From NCBI GenBank assembly GCA_026394605.1, contig JAPKXY010000028.1, positions 1-61,778 of the forward strand: a DNA stretch of 61,778 bases, in the 5' to 3' direction. The position numbers were made by a program, and so were the translations under genes. Each line of letters begins with the position of its first letter. Positions within the stretch are counted from its first letter, which is position 1. Origin of the DNA: Methanoregula sp. (GTDB taxonomy: Archaea > Halobacteriota > Methanomicrobia > Methanomicrobiales > Methanospirillaceae). Positions 16,424 to 25,559 of this stretch are shown here, piece by piece. The notes under the pieces were generated by a model. The model saw only the letters and a program-made list of their open reading frames with translations. It ran no database searches and was not told where the DNA came from.

Positions 16424-18000
16424 TTCAGCTCCTTTGCCATGTATGGTCCTGCCCGTTCATATCCCTGCCTCCGGTAGTAAGGCCGGACACCGATCCCGCT
16501 CATGATCGCAAGCCTGCGGTACCCTGCAGCGCGTGCGATCTCCTCAACGCGGGCGAGGAGCGCCTTTCCGTGGCTGCGGTGCTGGTATTCCTCATCATCC
16601 GCATTCCTGCCCAGCGGGACGATGCTCCCGTACACATGCAGCTCACGCATCAGCGCTGCCTGTTCCAGTTCCACAGAGAAGACAGCAGAAGGGAACCGCA
16701 GGCGGGCAAACCCGATCAACGAATCGCCGGATACCGCTGAAACGAAGTACTCCTCACCACCGCAGCAATCATAGGAAAGCCCCCGTATTTCCACATCAGC
16801 AAGCGAAGGCTGGCGCCCGATCTCGCGGCACCTGATGCAGCGACAGCGTTTTCCCGTCTCGCGCAACCGGTTCTGGGCAAGCTGCCGGAAGTTGGAGTGG
16901 TGCGATCCTGCGACGATCAATTTTGCGGGAATGTCGCGCTGGATCCGCTGGAGCCGTGTGTATTCAGGGATCAATGATTTTGCATATGCGACAAGGTCAA
17001 TAAGCTCTTCTTCAGTGTACGGGGCATATTCTCCCCGCTGCCAGAGCGATTCGATCCCGGAGCCGGGAGTGACGAGCGTCGGGTAAATCTTGAGAAAGTC
17101 CGGTCGGAAGCGGGGATCAGAAAAGATATCCTCAAACATCGCACGGTCGGATGCAAGGTCGGCGCCCGGCAGGTTTGGCATCATGTGGAACCCCACCTTG
17201 AGCCCTGCGTCCCTGAGCAGCCTGTTTGCTGCTACCGTGTCCGCCACCGTGCAGCCCCGTCGGTTCAGCGCAAGGATGCGGTCATCCATATGCTGGACAC
17301 CCAGCTCGACCTTGGTTACACCGAGACCCAGCATCCGTTCGATATGCCCGCGCCGGCACCAGTCCGGGCGGGTCTCGAACGTGATCGCAACACACCGGAC
17401 ACCTGATTGTTCGTTGGCAGCACTGACCGCTTCAAAATCAGGGGAGAGCACGGTCATCGCGGGGGAACGTGGATAGTCATTCATCGCCTCAACGCAGCGG
17501 GAGACAAACTCCTGCTGGTACTCCGGTGTGCGTGCAGTCATCGTGCCACCCATCACGATCAACTCTACCTTATCCACGCGGTGACCGAGCAACTCAAACT
17601 GCGCAAGGCGCGCCTGCACCTGCCGGTACGGGTCGTACTCGTGGTCGCGGGCGCGCAGTGCCGCGGGCTCCTCACCCGTGTAGCTCTGCGGGGATTTGAA
17701 GGGGTGGTCGGGACCACCGGGGCAGGGCAGGCACTTGCCGTGCGGGCAGGGAGCCGGTGAGGTCATCACTGCAACAGGCGCTACGCCGGAAAGCGTCCGG
17801 GTTGGCTTGACAAGGAGCAACCGGCGCAGACGTTCCCGTTCCTCAGGGAGCGCTGCGCCAAGAAGTGCGGAGTTCCTTGGCACGGCGGACAGCCCGTACT
17901 TCCTGCAGATGTCAATCTTTTCACGAACGACCCGTTCATCACCGGGTTCGAGGGAGATGATGCGGGAGATGATCTCCCGGTACGCCTTCACCTCGTCCAT
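16420..18000 (-). CDS. tRNA uridine(34) acetyltransferase, Elp3 family
   Basis: A single-protein archaeal Elp3 that makes the acetyl-derived modification at wobble U34. The radical SAM part carries CPHGKCLPCPGG near residue 85, followed by the family-typical SYTGEEPAALRA. VIMGGTMTARTPEYQ near 150 and GVTKVELGVQHMDD near 240 are typical. The last about 130 residues are a GNAT acetyltransferase domain (acetyl-CoA loop HRSHGKALLARVEEIA, then YYRRQGYE). At 526 residues it is full length. It is the second gene of the primase operon, with UPF0058 6 nt upstream and PriS overlapping at the end. Confidence 0.93.
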   Translation of the reverse strand: MDEVKAYREIISRIISLEPGDERVVREKIDICRKYGLSAVPRNSALLGAALPEERERLRRLLLVKPTRTLSGVAPVAVMTSPAPCPHGKCLPCPGGPDHPFKSPQSYTGEEPAALRARDHEYDPYRQVQARLAQFELLGHRVDKVELIVMGGTMTARTPEYQQEFVSRCVEAMNDYPRSPAMTVLSPDFEAVSAANEQSGVRCVAITFETRPDWCRRGHIERMLGLGVTKVELGVQHMDDRILALNRRGCTVADTVAANRLLRDAGLKVGFHMMPNLPGADLASDRAMFEDIFSDPRFRPDFLKIYPTLVTPGSGIESLWQRGEYAPYTEEELIDLVAYAKSLIPEYTRLQRIQRDIPAKLIVAGSHHSNFRQLAQNRLRETGKRCRCIRCREIGRQPSLADVEIRGLSYDCCGGEEYFVSAVSGDSLIGFARLRFPSAVFSVELEQAALMRELHVYGSIVPLGRNADDEEYQHRSHGKALLARVEEIARAAGYRRLAIMSGIGVRPYYRRQGYERAGPYMAKELK

Positions 18001-18006
18001 AAAAGG

Positions 18007-18273
18007 TTAATGTTCGGCTGCAACCCGCGTCGATGCAGCAAGGGAAGAATAGGCCACCACAGGCATGCGGTGCCCATGGATGTGGGTGACAATTTCGTCG
18101 CCCAGCACAAGGAGGGCTTCTTTATGGGCTTTCTTGTCCTTGTGAATATGAACAGGAGAGATTGCAAGGGATTTATATCGGTTGGTCGGGATTTCATCAC
18201 TGGTGATGCCTTCATAGTACTTTTTGATGTGAATCATCAGCATATGTAAATGGAGTAACTCTTCTTTCTGCAC
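18007..18273 (-). CDS. UPF0058 family protein
   Basis: An 88-residue archaeal protein of conserved but unknown function. The pattern MQKEELLHLHMLMIHIKKYY followed by ISPVHIHKDKKAHKEA and VLGDEI is characteristic of UPF0058. It is likely all-helical and has no signal peptide. It opens the minus-strand run that goes on to Elp3, PriS and the ribosomal genes. Confidence 0.9.
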   Translation of the reverse strand: MQKEELLHLHMLMIHIKKYYEGITSDEIPTNRYKSLAISPVHIHKDKKAHKEALLVLGDEIVTHIHGHRMPVVAYSSLAASTRVAAEH

Positions 18274-18327
18274 ACAATCACCTTCCGCAAAAAATTACAT
18301 ATCCCTGTCTGCTGATATAGCTTTTTG

Positions 18328-19212
18328 GTGACCTTTATATCATATCACGTACGGGCTTGTGCAACAGTCATTGGGCTCGCAATTGGGGACGCTTTGGGCG
18401 CGCCCCTGGAAGGATCACCGGCACCCCGCACGTGGGTAACCGACATGCTTCCGAATGGCAGGCATCCAAGGGGGGTGGGAGAAGTTACAGATGATACCCT
18501 GCAGGCGCTGGCAGTTGCCGCATCGCTTATCGCATGCCGCGGGTTTGACCCGGACGACCTGATGGCGCGCCTCGTTATCGTGTACAGCAATAACCAGCAG
18601 TGGTTTGGTCCGACCTCTTCCGCAGTCTTTAACCTTGTGCTTCAGGGCATCCTCCCACAACAAGCCGCCGCAATCGCTCACAGGAAGCTCGATGCGACCC
18701 GGAGCAACGGGAGCGTGATGAGGGGGTTTCCGGTTGGCGTGTTCTTTGCGCCGGCGTCGGTGCCCGACACAAGCATTGCCTGCTCGCAGCTGACACACCA
18801 CGATATCGTCGCCGCGCACAGCTCCGCATGGCTGAACCTGATGACCAGTATGATGTGCCGCGGCAGTTCAAGAAAAGATGCATTCCAGTACGCACAATCA
18901 CGGTGTAAGAACCTTGAGGTTTTTGACCGGCTCGTTAATTACCAGCGATTCGCGCCGGAACCTTCCCTCGATGCGCTGCTCTGTGCCCATGCTGCCCTGT
19001 TCTGCTTCATGAACGCCCGTTCATTTAAAGACGCGCTGCTCTCGGCGATCAACCTTGGCGGGGACGCGGACACGGTGGGTGCCTGCTGCGGTGCGCTTGC
19101 AGGATCGTTCTGGGGCATGGACGCGATCCCCGAACGCTGGCAACAGGATCTTGACGGGTATGCCGGTATTCTGAGCGTGGCACGCGATCTTGCGTTTGCC
19201 GCAGAGCCCTGA
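18328..19212 (+). CDS. ADP-ribosylglycohydrolase family protein
   Basis: The fold is that of ADP-ribosyl hydrolases (ARH/DraG), which remove ADP-ribose from proteins. Key motifs are GLAIGDALGAPLEG near residue 15, EVTDDT near 52, whose Thr-Asp-Asp binds a magnesium pair, and GGDADTVGACCGALAG near 240, which supplies the other metal ligands. A GTG at 18328 or a TTG at 18325 can start it; I see no ATG that keeps the first motif. It is divergent from UPF0058. The substrate cannot be inferred; DraG-type nitrogenase regulation would need nif genes, which are not in this window. Confidence 0.87.
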   Translation: MTFISYHVRACATVIGLAIGDALGAPLEGSPAPRTWVTDMLPNGRHPRGVGEVTDDTLQALAVAASLIACRGFDPDDLMARLVIVYSNNQQWFGPTSSAVFNLVLQGILPQQAAAIAHRKLDATRSNGSVMRGFPVGVFFAPASVPDTSIACSQLTHHDIVAAHSSAWLNLMTSMMCRGSSRKDAFQYAQSRCKNLEVFDRLVNYQRFAPEPSLDALLCAHAALFCFMNARSFKDALLSAINLGGDADTVGACCGALAGSFWGMDAIPERWQQDLDGYAGILSVARDLAFAAEP

Positions 19213-19228
19213 AAAGACAAAATAAAAA

Positions 19229-19675
19229 TTACACGCCCCGCAGTTCCACCAGCTTGAGTGCCCGCCCCTTGTCACAGATGTCCGGAGCGTTGCCAAGCAC
19301 ATCGGCAACCACGTATTTGTCGCCTTCCACAATCCCATCGGGGTGGCAGAGCGTAAAGCTCCGGCATTCCGCCTTGTTGCAGGACACCTCAAACTTAATC
19401 TTGGAATTGACCATCGCCATGTCAGCACTGATCAGCGCTGTGACCGGTGCCTCTGTTACCTCCACTGCCGTAGCACCATTCAGATGCACGCTGCATTCAT
19501 GGTGCGTGGTGCGGACGGTGATAATCCGGTATTTTCTGCCTTTCTGCAGATTATGGCATGCTTTTTTCACTTTGCAGTTGTCACAGGCTGACACCTCGCC
19601 CTCGTACACAAACTCGACGCCCTGTCGTGCGTGTACCGTACCAATCAGCGTTACCTTGGTTTTTGCTTCCGCCAT
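19229..19675 (-). CDS. UPF0179 family protein
   Basis: A 148-residue archaeal protein of unknown function, rich in cysteine: CDNCKVKKACHNL near residue 32-44, and CNKAECRSFTLCHPDG near 98-113. Eight cysteines in two groups suggest zinc or iron-sulfur binding. The N-terminus KVTLIGTVHARQGVEFVYEG is typical of the family. It starts 4 nt after the glycerol-1-phosphate dehydrogenase stop, so they are co-transcribed. Confidence 0.9.
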   Translation of the reverse strand: MAEAKTKVTLIGTVHARQGVEFVYEGEVSACDNCKVKKACHNLQKGRKYRIITVRTTHHECSVHLNGATAVEVTEAPVTALISADMAMVNSKIKFEVSCNKAECRSFTLCHPDGIVEGDKYVVADVLGNAPDICDKGRALKLVELRGV

Positions 19676-19679
19676 GCAG

Positions 19680-20759
19680 CTACTCCTTATAGAGCATCCG
19701 GATCAGTTTTTCCGCAGACTCTTTTGTGAGCCCCATATCCAGGATTGTAAAGCGTTCCGGACGGATAGTTTTTGCCAAAAGGAGCGCTTCGACCGCCGTC
19801 CCATCGTCGATGCCGATCTCGGCAGGTGTTACAGGGGCACCGATCGTTTTAAGGGATGCCCGGATCCCCTTCCAGTCGCCACCGTGCAGGTACATCGTGA
19901 TGATCGTTCCAATGCCGCAGCTCTCGCCATGCAGCGCTTTGCCCGGTGCAAGCCGGTCGAGTGCATGGGAGAATTTGTGTTCTCCCCCGCTCCCTGGTCG
20001 CGAGGAGCCTGCAATGCTCATCGCAACACCGCTTGACACGAGGGCTTTTGTCACAAACCATGCTGACTGCTCGGTGTGCGGCTTGATAACGTGGGCATTC
20101 TTCACAAGGATCTCGGCGGTCATCTTCGAAAGTGCCATCGCGTACTCACTCATCGGTTCTCCCTTGACCCTGTGGGCGAGCTCCCAGTCGAGTATTGCCG
20201 TATAGTTGGAGATGATATCCGCACACCCCGCCGCGAGAAGCCGGTGCGGGGCGGCAGCGATGATCCCTGTGTCAGCGACGATCGCGATTGGCGGGTGGGC
20301 TTCAAGCGATGCATGCCCCTCGATTGTGGGTACCGAGGCGCGGGCGGAAGCGATCCCGTCATGGGATGCGGCAGTGGGAATGGAGATAAACTGGCGGTCG
20401 GTGTTATATGAGACGATCTTTGCAGTATCGATCACCCTTCCACCTCCCACGCCGACAACGAAGTCCACGCTGGCTGCGGCAGCCTCACCCTCCCTGATGA
20501 TGGCAGGGGTGATCGTCTCTGTGGTAAACGTGGTGACGGTAAAGTGATCGTTTAAAAGCCCACGGACGCGATCCCCGGCAATATGTATCGTGCTTTTTCC
20601 TGAAATGATAAGTGCAGAACTGCCGAGCTGAAGGTCCTCACAGACGGCGGGGATCTGGGGGAGCACATCGTGACCGATCACCACATCGCGGGGAAGCTGC
20701 ATCCACCGCGATTTGTCGAACGGTTTTAGTTTAAGTAATTTTATAGGTTCTGCGCTCAT
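19680..20759 (-). CDS. egsA: NAD(P)-dependent glycerol-1-phosphate dehydrogenase
   Basis: This enzyme makes sn-glycerol 1-phosphate from dihydroxyacetone phosphate and sets the stereochemistry of archaeal lipids. The 359-residue protein has the NAD site GVGGGRVIDTAKIVSY near residue 105, IPTAASHDGIASARAS near 130, and zinc ligands in the HKFSHALDRL and CGIGTIITMYLHGGDW segments near 260-295. The start is only 11 nt from the start of the divergent DUF63 gene. UPF0179 follows. Confidence 0.95.
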   Translation of the reverse strand: MSAEPIKLLKLKPFDKSRWMQLPRDVVIGHDVLPQIPAVCEDLQLGSSALIISGKSTIHIAGDRVRGLLNDHFTVTTFTTETITPAIIREGEAAAASVDFVVGVGGGRVIDTAKIVSYNTDRQFISIPTAASHDGIASARASVPTIEGHASLEAHPPIAIVADTGIIAAAPHRLLAAGCADIISNYTAILDWELAHRVKGEPMSEYAMALSKMTAEILVKNAHVIKPHTEQSAWFVTKALVSSGVAMSIAGSSRPGSGGEHKFSHALDRLAPGKALHGESCGIGTIITMYLHGGDWKGIRASLKTIGAPVTPAEIGIDDGTAVEALLLAKTIRPERFTILDMGLTKESAEKLIRMLYKE

Positions 20760-20770
20760 TGAGATCAGAA

Positions 20771-21634
20771 ATGATTAGTGAGTTCATCTACAAATACTAC
20801 ATCGATCCCATACGGTACGGTCAGACGTATAACGTTGTGGACACCCTTACCTACGCGTTCATCCTCGTTGCCGGTGTTTATCTCCTGTATAGGTGGATGT
20901 CAAAATCAACATGGCTAGCCGATATCGGGTTCCGTATCGACTCATCCTTCATCCTTGCAACCCTTCCGTATGTCGTGCTGGGAGGCATCCTGCGGGTCGT
21001 TCAGGATACCGGTATGGTACAGGGCAATATCCAGTTCCTGCTGGTAACCCCGCTCATCTATTTCGTCCTCTTCTTTTACACGCTGGGTATGCTTTTTCTC
21101 GCCCGGTATCTTGAGATCCAGGGGCTTGTAAAAAAATATGTCGCCTTCTACGCATGTGCCGGCGCGATGACGGCCTTTACCGTTATTCTCGCTCTCATCG
21201 CATGGGGCATCACCCATACAAGGATCAATATATCCATCCTCTTTATTATCCTGACACTTGCAGTTGTCACAACCGGTGCAGTCTGGGCATTCATGAGGTA
21301 TATCCTGAAGTGGGTCTGTGTTTCTGAACCCCTCTACCTGACGCTCATCTTCGGCCACATGCTGGATGCAAGCGCGACCAGTTACGGGATCGACTTCCAC
21401 CCGCTTGCCTATATCGAGCAGCACGTTGTCGGTTCAACCCTGATCGGATGGACCGGAACCGCCTTTGCCATGTTCCCCTTAAAGCTGCTGGTACTCTTCC
21501 CGGGTATTTACATCATGGAACTGTATCGCAGGGAGGCAAATTTTGCTTTCTGGCACCTAGTCCTGCTCGCGATGATTGTCGTGGGACTTGCACCGGGTAT
21601 CCGGGATATGATGCGGATGGTGCTCTATGTCTGA
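20771..21634 (+). CDS. DUF63 family integral membrane protein
   Basis: A 287-residue polytopic protein of the archaeal DUF63 family, starting MISEFIYKYYIDPIRYGQTY. About eight hydrophobic segments are spread over the whole length. Conserved family features are the N-terminal YIDPI....YN..DT motif and LMFGHMLDASAT-like (here IFGHMLDASATSYGID near residue 196). Function is unknown. Its stop overlaps the SpoIIM-family start by 8 nt, so the two membrane proteins may act together. Confidence 0.85.
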   Translation: MISEFIYKYYIDPIRYGQTYNVVDTLTYAFILVAGVYLLYRWMSKSTWLADIGFRIDSSFILATLPYVVLGGILRVVQDTGMVQGNIQFLLVTPLIYFVLFFYTLGMLFLARYLEIQGLVKKYVAFYACAGAMTAFTVILALIAWGITHTRINISILFIILTLAVVTTGAVWAFMRYILKWVCVSEPLYLTLIFGHMLDASATSYGIDFHPLAYIEQHVVGSTLIGWTGTAFAMFPLKLLVLFPGIYIMELYRREANFAFWHLVLLAMIVVGLAPGIRDMMRMVLYV

Positions 21635-22196
21635 CCATGGCGCCATGAAACGCGCGGTCATCGTCACCTCCCTGCTCTTTTTTACAACGCTTTTAATCGG
21701 CTGGGTGGGGACTGCACAGCACCCTGAGATCGGTGAACAGTTCATGCGGCTGTTCGAAAAAGAGGTCGCCGGCCAGGTGATGGGGGGCAGTTCGCTGGAT
21801 ATCGGGGCCAAGATCTTTGCCAACAACCTCGAAGCCTGCATCCTGCTCTTCCTGGGAGGCGCATCGTTCGGTATCCTCACGATTCTCATCATGAGCCTCA
21901 ATGGCATCGTGATCGGCGCCATCATGGAGCTTGTACATAAACAGCACAGCAGTACCTTTGTCGCTGCAGCAATCCTCCCGCACGGTATTTTCGAGATCCC
22001 CGGCTTCGTAATTGCCGGTGCGCTGGGAATCATGCTCGCCCAGTCACTCGTCAACGAGTACTACGGTGCGGGTGATGCCGCAGCGGATGCCAAAAAGCTC
22101 TCACGCTCCTTTGTATTCCTTGTCCTACCCCTGATTGCCGTTGCAGCGGTTGTCGAGGCTTTTATTACACCTCAGATCATACAATTGGTGATTTAG
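21627..22196 (+). CDS. Stage II sporulation protein M (SpoIIM/DUF95) family membrane protein
   Basis: The 189-residue protein has four to five hydrophobic segments and the family signature in the centre: FANNLEACILLFLGGASFG, ILIMSLNGIVIGAI and LPHGIFEIPGFVIAGALG. In bacteria SpoIIM is part of a cell wall hydrolase complex; archaeal members have no proven role. It overlaps DUF63 and is followed 9 nt later by prolyl-tRNA synthetase. Confidence 0.88.
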   Translation: MSDHGAMKRAVIVTSLLFFTTLLIGWVGTAQHPEIGEQFMRLFEKEVAGQVMGGSSLDIGAKIFANNLEACILLFLGGASFGILTILIMSLNGIVIGAIMELVHKQHSSTFVAAAILPHGIFEIPGFVIAGALGIMLAQSLVNEYYGAGDAAADAKKLSRSFVFLVLPLIAVAAVVEAFITPQIIQLVI

Positions 22197-22205
22197 GGTT
22201 ATTTC

Positions 22206-23642
22206 ATGGATGATGATGCGGGCGCACTGCCACCAAAACACCAGTTTTCTGAATGGTATAATGACATTCTCTGGCGTGCAGAAATTATGGACGTCCGCTA
22301 CCCGGTCAAGGGGACCTATGTCTGGTACCCCTATGGGTTTGCATTCAGAAAACACGTGTACCAGCGCCTCCGCGACCTTCTCGATCGCGACCACCAGGAA
22401 GCGCTCTTTCCTCTGCTGATCCCCGAACAGGAATTCATGAAGGAGTCAGAGCACATCAAGGGGTTCGAAGACGAGGTGTACTGGGTGACGCACGGCGGTA
22501 CAACCCCTCTTGATGTCAAACTCGCCCTGCGCCCGACAAGTGAGACCGCGATCTACCCGATGTACGCGCTCTGGGTCCGCTCTCACGCAGATCTCCCGAT
22601 CAGGATCTACCAGATTGTCAATACGTTCCGGTACGAGACCAAACATACCCGCCCGCTGATCCGGCTCCGGGAGATCACATCGTTCAAGGAAGCCCACACC
22701 GTCCATGCGACATGGGACGAAGCGCAGGCGCAGGTGGAGGACGCGATTGTCCGGTACCGTGAGTTTTACGATGGGTTGTGTATCCCAACCCTTGTTTCCC
22801 GCCGCCCCGATTGGGACAAGTTCCCCGGCGCGGACTACACGATTGCTGTCGATACGATCATGCCGGATGGGAAAACGCTCCAGATCGGTACTGTGCATCA
22901 TCTCGGCGACCATTTCTCAAAAACCTTTGAAATAAAGTACGAGGACATCAACGGCGAACAGCAATACGCCTACCAGACCTGCTACGGGATTTCAGAACGC
23001 TCGATCGCCGCGTTAATCAGCCTGCATGGTGACGATAAGGGGCTTGTCTTCATGCCAGCGGTCGCCCCAATACAGATAATAGTTGTCCCGATCACAATCG
23101 GCAAGCGGCACGAGGACGTGATCGCGTCTGCACAATCGCTTGAGGTGGCGCTGCGCAAAGCAGGGTTCCGCACGAAACTCGACACCCGTGAGACGCGTCC
23201 CGGCGCGAAATACTACTGGTGGGAGCTCCGTGGTGTCCCGCTCCGGCTCGAACTCGGTCCGCGGGACATCGATGCGGGCACCGTGGTGGCGGTGAAACGT
23301 ACAGGAGGCAAGGTCATCCTCAACCGTGCTGATATCAATTCGGGTGTTGCCTGCGTGCTTGCCGAGATTTCGGATGCAATGCGGGCAAAAGCAGAGGAGC
23401 ATACGAAAAGCCGGCTCTGCACCGCCAGTTCGATCAATGCACTCATCGCAGTACTCAACGAGGGAAAGGTCGCGGTCGTGCACTGGTGCGGTGAGCGAGT
23501 GTGCGGGGATGCCATTGAGGAAAAAACAAACGCAAGCGTTCTCGGCACTGAGGTCCGTTCCCCGTATGTTTCAGATATTGAAGGTGCCTGCATCATCTGC
23601 GGGAAGCTGGGCAAGGTGACGTTGATCGGCTGGGCGTATTAA
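22206..23642 (+). CDS. proS: Prolyl-tRNA synthetase (archaeal/eukaryotic type)
   Basis: Class II synthetase that charges tRNA-Pro. The N-terminal catalytic domain has motif 1 around [20 protein letters not shown], motif 2 [20 protein letters not shown] near residue 140, and motif 3 near [20 protein letters not shown]. The anticodon-binding domain follows (about 285-385), then the C-terminal zinc domain with CGERVCGD and CIICGKLGK, which marks the archaeal type. It ends in Tyr, typical of this group. Length 478 is normal. Confidence 0.95.
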   Translation: MDDDAGALPPKHQFSEWYNDILWRAEIMDVRYPVKGTYVWYPYGFAFRKHVYQRLRDLLDRDHQEALFPLLIPEQEFMKESEHIKGFEDEVYWVTHGGTTPLDVKLALRPTSETAIYPMYALWVRSHADLPIRIYQIVNTFRYETKHTRPLIRLREITSFKEAHTVHATWDEAQAQVEDAIVRYREFYDGLCIPTLVSRRPDWDKFPGADYTIAVDTIMPDGKTLQIGTVHHLGDHFSKTFEIKYEDINGEQQYAYQTCYGISERSIAALISLHGDDKGLVFMPAVAPIQIIVVPITIGKRHEDVIASAQSLEVALRKAGFRTKLDTRETRPGAKYYWWELRGVPLRLELGPRDIDAGTVVAVKRTGGKVILNRADINSGVACVLAEISDAMRAKAEEHTKSRLCTASSINALIAVLNEGKVAVVHWCGERVCGDAIEEKTNASVLGTEVRSPYVSDIEGACIICGKLGKVTLIGWAY

Positions 23643-23665
23643 AAAAAACTACCCATAAAAAAAAA
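23641..23665 (-). terminator. Oligo-T tracts (minus strand) between convergent genes
   Basis: A runs at 23641-23648 and 23657-23665 are T8 and T9 tracts on the minus strand. They lie in the 41-nt gap between convergent proS and the zinc-ribbon gene and would terminate the latter. Confidence 0.45.
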
Positions 23666-23683
23666 GGATTGATTTCAAAAGGA

Positions 23684-24157
23684 TTATTCAGCCTTTTTCT
23701 CCGGGCACCTGCCACATACGAACCTTTCCACAACCTGCGTCCGTCGCATATCGCCTTCAATAAACTTCTTTCCACCGGACAAAAACCATGTTCCGCACTT
23801 CGCGCACTGCTTCGGTCTGATCCGGTCCCACCTGTCCATCGGAAGTTCAAGCGCAAACCCGGTCTTTGTCCAGTCCTCCACCGGTTTGTCCGCGTTTTCC
23901 TCGTATCCGGCGACAAACTCCATGATTTGCTGCGCAGGGACGCCGAGCTCCACGAACTGCTTGAAGACAAAGTAGTTGAAGATAAGCCACGAGAGGTCTG
24001 AGCGCTCGATGATCCCGTCCAATTCACCGAATGACTCTTCAAACTCCTCGAGTGAACACCCGCACAGCGGGCACTTGCCACCTACGAGTTCGTCCAGAAA
24101 AACTTCTTCGTGGCAGCCGGGGCACGTTGTGTGCGGTGCGTGCATGCGTGATGTCAT
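23684..24157 (-). CDS. Hypothetical two-zinc-ribbon protein
   Basis: I do not recognise the family. The 157-residue protein has an N-terminal zinc ribbon (CPGCHEEVFLDELVGGKCPLC, residues about 13-33) and a C-terminal one (CAKCGTWFLSGGKKF ... FVCGRCPEKK). Between them is a helical region (LSWLIFNYFVFKQFVELGV). The acidic C-terminal half and the paired ribbons suggest a protein- or nucleic acid-binding adaptor in the cytosol. It stands alone, convergent with proS. Confidence 0.75.
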   Translation of the reverse strand: MTSRMHAPHTTCPGCHEEVFLDELVGGKCPLCGCSLEEFEESFGELDGIIERSDLSWLIFNYFVFKQFVELGVPAQQIMEFVAGYEENADKPVEDWTKTGFALELPMDRWDRIRPKQCAKCGTWFLSGGKKFIEGDMRRTQVVERFVCGRCPEKKAE

Positions 24158-24204
24158 GGGAGCTCCATTGAATGCATGAAGGTGGATTGTTCAAAAGGTT
24201 TGAG

Positions 24205-24219
24205 ATTGAATAATTCAAT
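24205..24219. promoter_or_regulatory. 15-bp perfect palindrome, possible operator
   Basis: ATTGAATAATTCAAT is a perfect inverted repeat about one A, 48 nt upstream of the zinc-ribbon gene's start. It lies in a 200-nt AT-rich gap with no gene. The size and symmetry suit a dimeric HTH repressor, but no regulator can be assigned. Confidence 0.35.
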
Positions 24220-24356
24220 AATGTTTCTAATCGTTCTGATAATTGGTACTAAAATATTTGACGGTGAGGCACTTATACATATCACCCGTGCACATTCCAT
24301 GGTTTTAACGCCGTAAAATTGAGGTAAAAAGACCGTCATTCCCGACCATCAGCAAT

Positions 24357-24665
24357 TCAGTCAGCGGCAAATTCCTCGCGCTCCATAACCAGTGTGCCAA
24401 AGACCACTTTTTCGAGCACCTGCGCGATGTACTTGATCTGCATCGCCTTTTCCAGATCCTCATTGCGGTGGATGTCAGCATAGAGCTGGAGGCGCACCAG
24501 TGCGAACCGAAACCGGTCGAGCGTATCATCATCAAGGTTCATCGCCTCGCGGTAGATCGGTTCGATCAGGTCGGGGGAAGCCAGCGGGTTTTCGAGGCAG
24601 GCGATCACGCCCTTGTAGATAGCGAGCGGCTTTTCCCTGCCGCAGAGAACCCGCATAAAGTCCAT
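24357..24665 (-). CDS. Hypothetical small helical protein downstream of Mrp
   Basis: The 102-residue protein has no motif I recognise. It appears all-helical and acidic (ENPLASPDLIEPIYREAMNL, FRFALVRLQLYADIHRNE). It starts 3 nt after the Mrp/NBP35 stop codon, so it is in the same transcript and may be a partner of that iron-sulfur carrier. That link is inference from position only. Confidence 0.7.
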   Translation of the reverse strand: MDFMRVLCGREKPLAIYKGVIACLENPLASPDLIEPIYREAMNLDDDTLDRFRFALVRLQLYADIHRNEDLEKAMQIKYIAQVLEKVVFGTLVMEREEFAAD

Positions 24666-24668
24666 TGT

Positions 24669-25559
24669 TTAGCCCTCGACCTCTTTGATGAGCGCTTCCA
24701 TTACTGCGTCAACGCTTGCCCAGCTGGCGCTGCTGTCCTTGCGCCGTATGATGAACGGGCGCCCCTCGTCACCGGCTTTACGCATCTCAATGTCAATAGG
24801 GATAGCGCCGAGGAACGGGACATTCAGCTCTTCGGCAACTTTCCTGCCGCCGCCTTTCCCGAACAGGTCGATCTCCGTGCCGCAGTGAGGGCAGACCATC
24901 CCGCTCATGTTCTCAATAACACCGAGCACGGGTAGCCCCAGCTTCTCTACAAACTTCACCGATTTCCGGGCATCGAGCGTCGCCACGTCCTGCGGTGTCG
25001 TGACAATGACCGCCCCTTTTACATTGGGGGCAAGCTGGGCGATCGTGAGCGCCTCGTCACCAGTGCCCGGCGGGAGATCGACCACAATATAATCGAGCGC
25101 GCCCCAGTTCACGTCTTCAAGGAACTGCTGGATCGCCACCATCTTCATCGGTCCGCGCCAGATGAGAGGGGTGCTCGTGTCAGGGAGTACAAACGCGATC
25201 GAGACGACTGAAAGCGTCCCCGTAACATGCACCGGTTCGATCTTGTTCCCCATCATGGCAAACTTCTGGTCCTCGATACCCAGCATCTTGGGGATGTTGG
25301 GTCCGTGCATGTCGAGATCAAGCAGGCCGACGTGATACCCGTGGTTTGCGAGCGCGAACGCGAGGTTCACGGACACGGTGGACTTGCCCACGCCGCCCTT
25401 TCCTGACAGGACGAGGACAACATGCTTGACATCGATATTTGCCTTTGGCGGGAGCCCCCCTCCGGATTTTGCCTCTGCACAGGTACTTGCGCTCGGGCAG
25501 TCCGTGCATTCATGGGAGCACTCTTCCGATGCCTGCTGGTCTGTATTGTTCTTTGCCAT
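24669..25559 (-). CDS. Mrp/NBP35 family iron-sulfur cluster carrier ATPase (ApbC)
   Basis: A P-loop ATPase that binds and transfers [4Fe-4S] clusters. The ATG giving MAKNNTDQQASEE is preferred; an upstream extension of 19 codons is not family-like. The deviant Walker A is GKGGVGKSTVSVNLAFAL near residue 57. GLLDLDMHGPN, IVVDLPPGTGDEAL and the CPHCGTEIDLFG segment (bridging Cys pair, near residue 225) are family marks. An extra N-terminal cysteine group (CSHECTDCPSASTC, residues 12-25) recalls the N-terminal cluster of eukaryotic NBP35. An unknown helical gene follows after 3 nt. Confidence 0.93.
   Translation of the reverse strand: MAKNNTDQQASEECSHECTDCPSASTCAEAKSGGGLPPKANIDVKHVVLVLSGKGGVGKSTVSVNLAFALANHGYHVGLLDLDMHGPNIPKMLGIEDQKFAMMGNKIEPVHVTGTLSVVSIAFVLPDTSTPLIWRGPMKMVAIQQFLEDVNWGALDYIVVDLPPGTGDEALTIAQLAPNVKGAVIVTTPQDVATLDARKSVKFVEKLGLPVLGVIENMSGMVCPHCGTEIDLFGKGGGRKVAEELNVPFLGAIPIDIEMRKAGDEGRPFIIRRKDSSASWASVDAVMEALIKEVEG

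Noticed and set aside
18328-19212. DraG-type nitrogenase regulator
   Set aside because: The ADP-ribosylglycohydrolase fold is clear, but no nif, glnB or draT gene is nearby, so the specific role is not supported.
19254-20036. A 260-codon plus-strand ORF across UPF0179 and egsA
   Set aside because: It crosses the ends of two well-supported minus-strand genes and shows no conserved motif.
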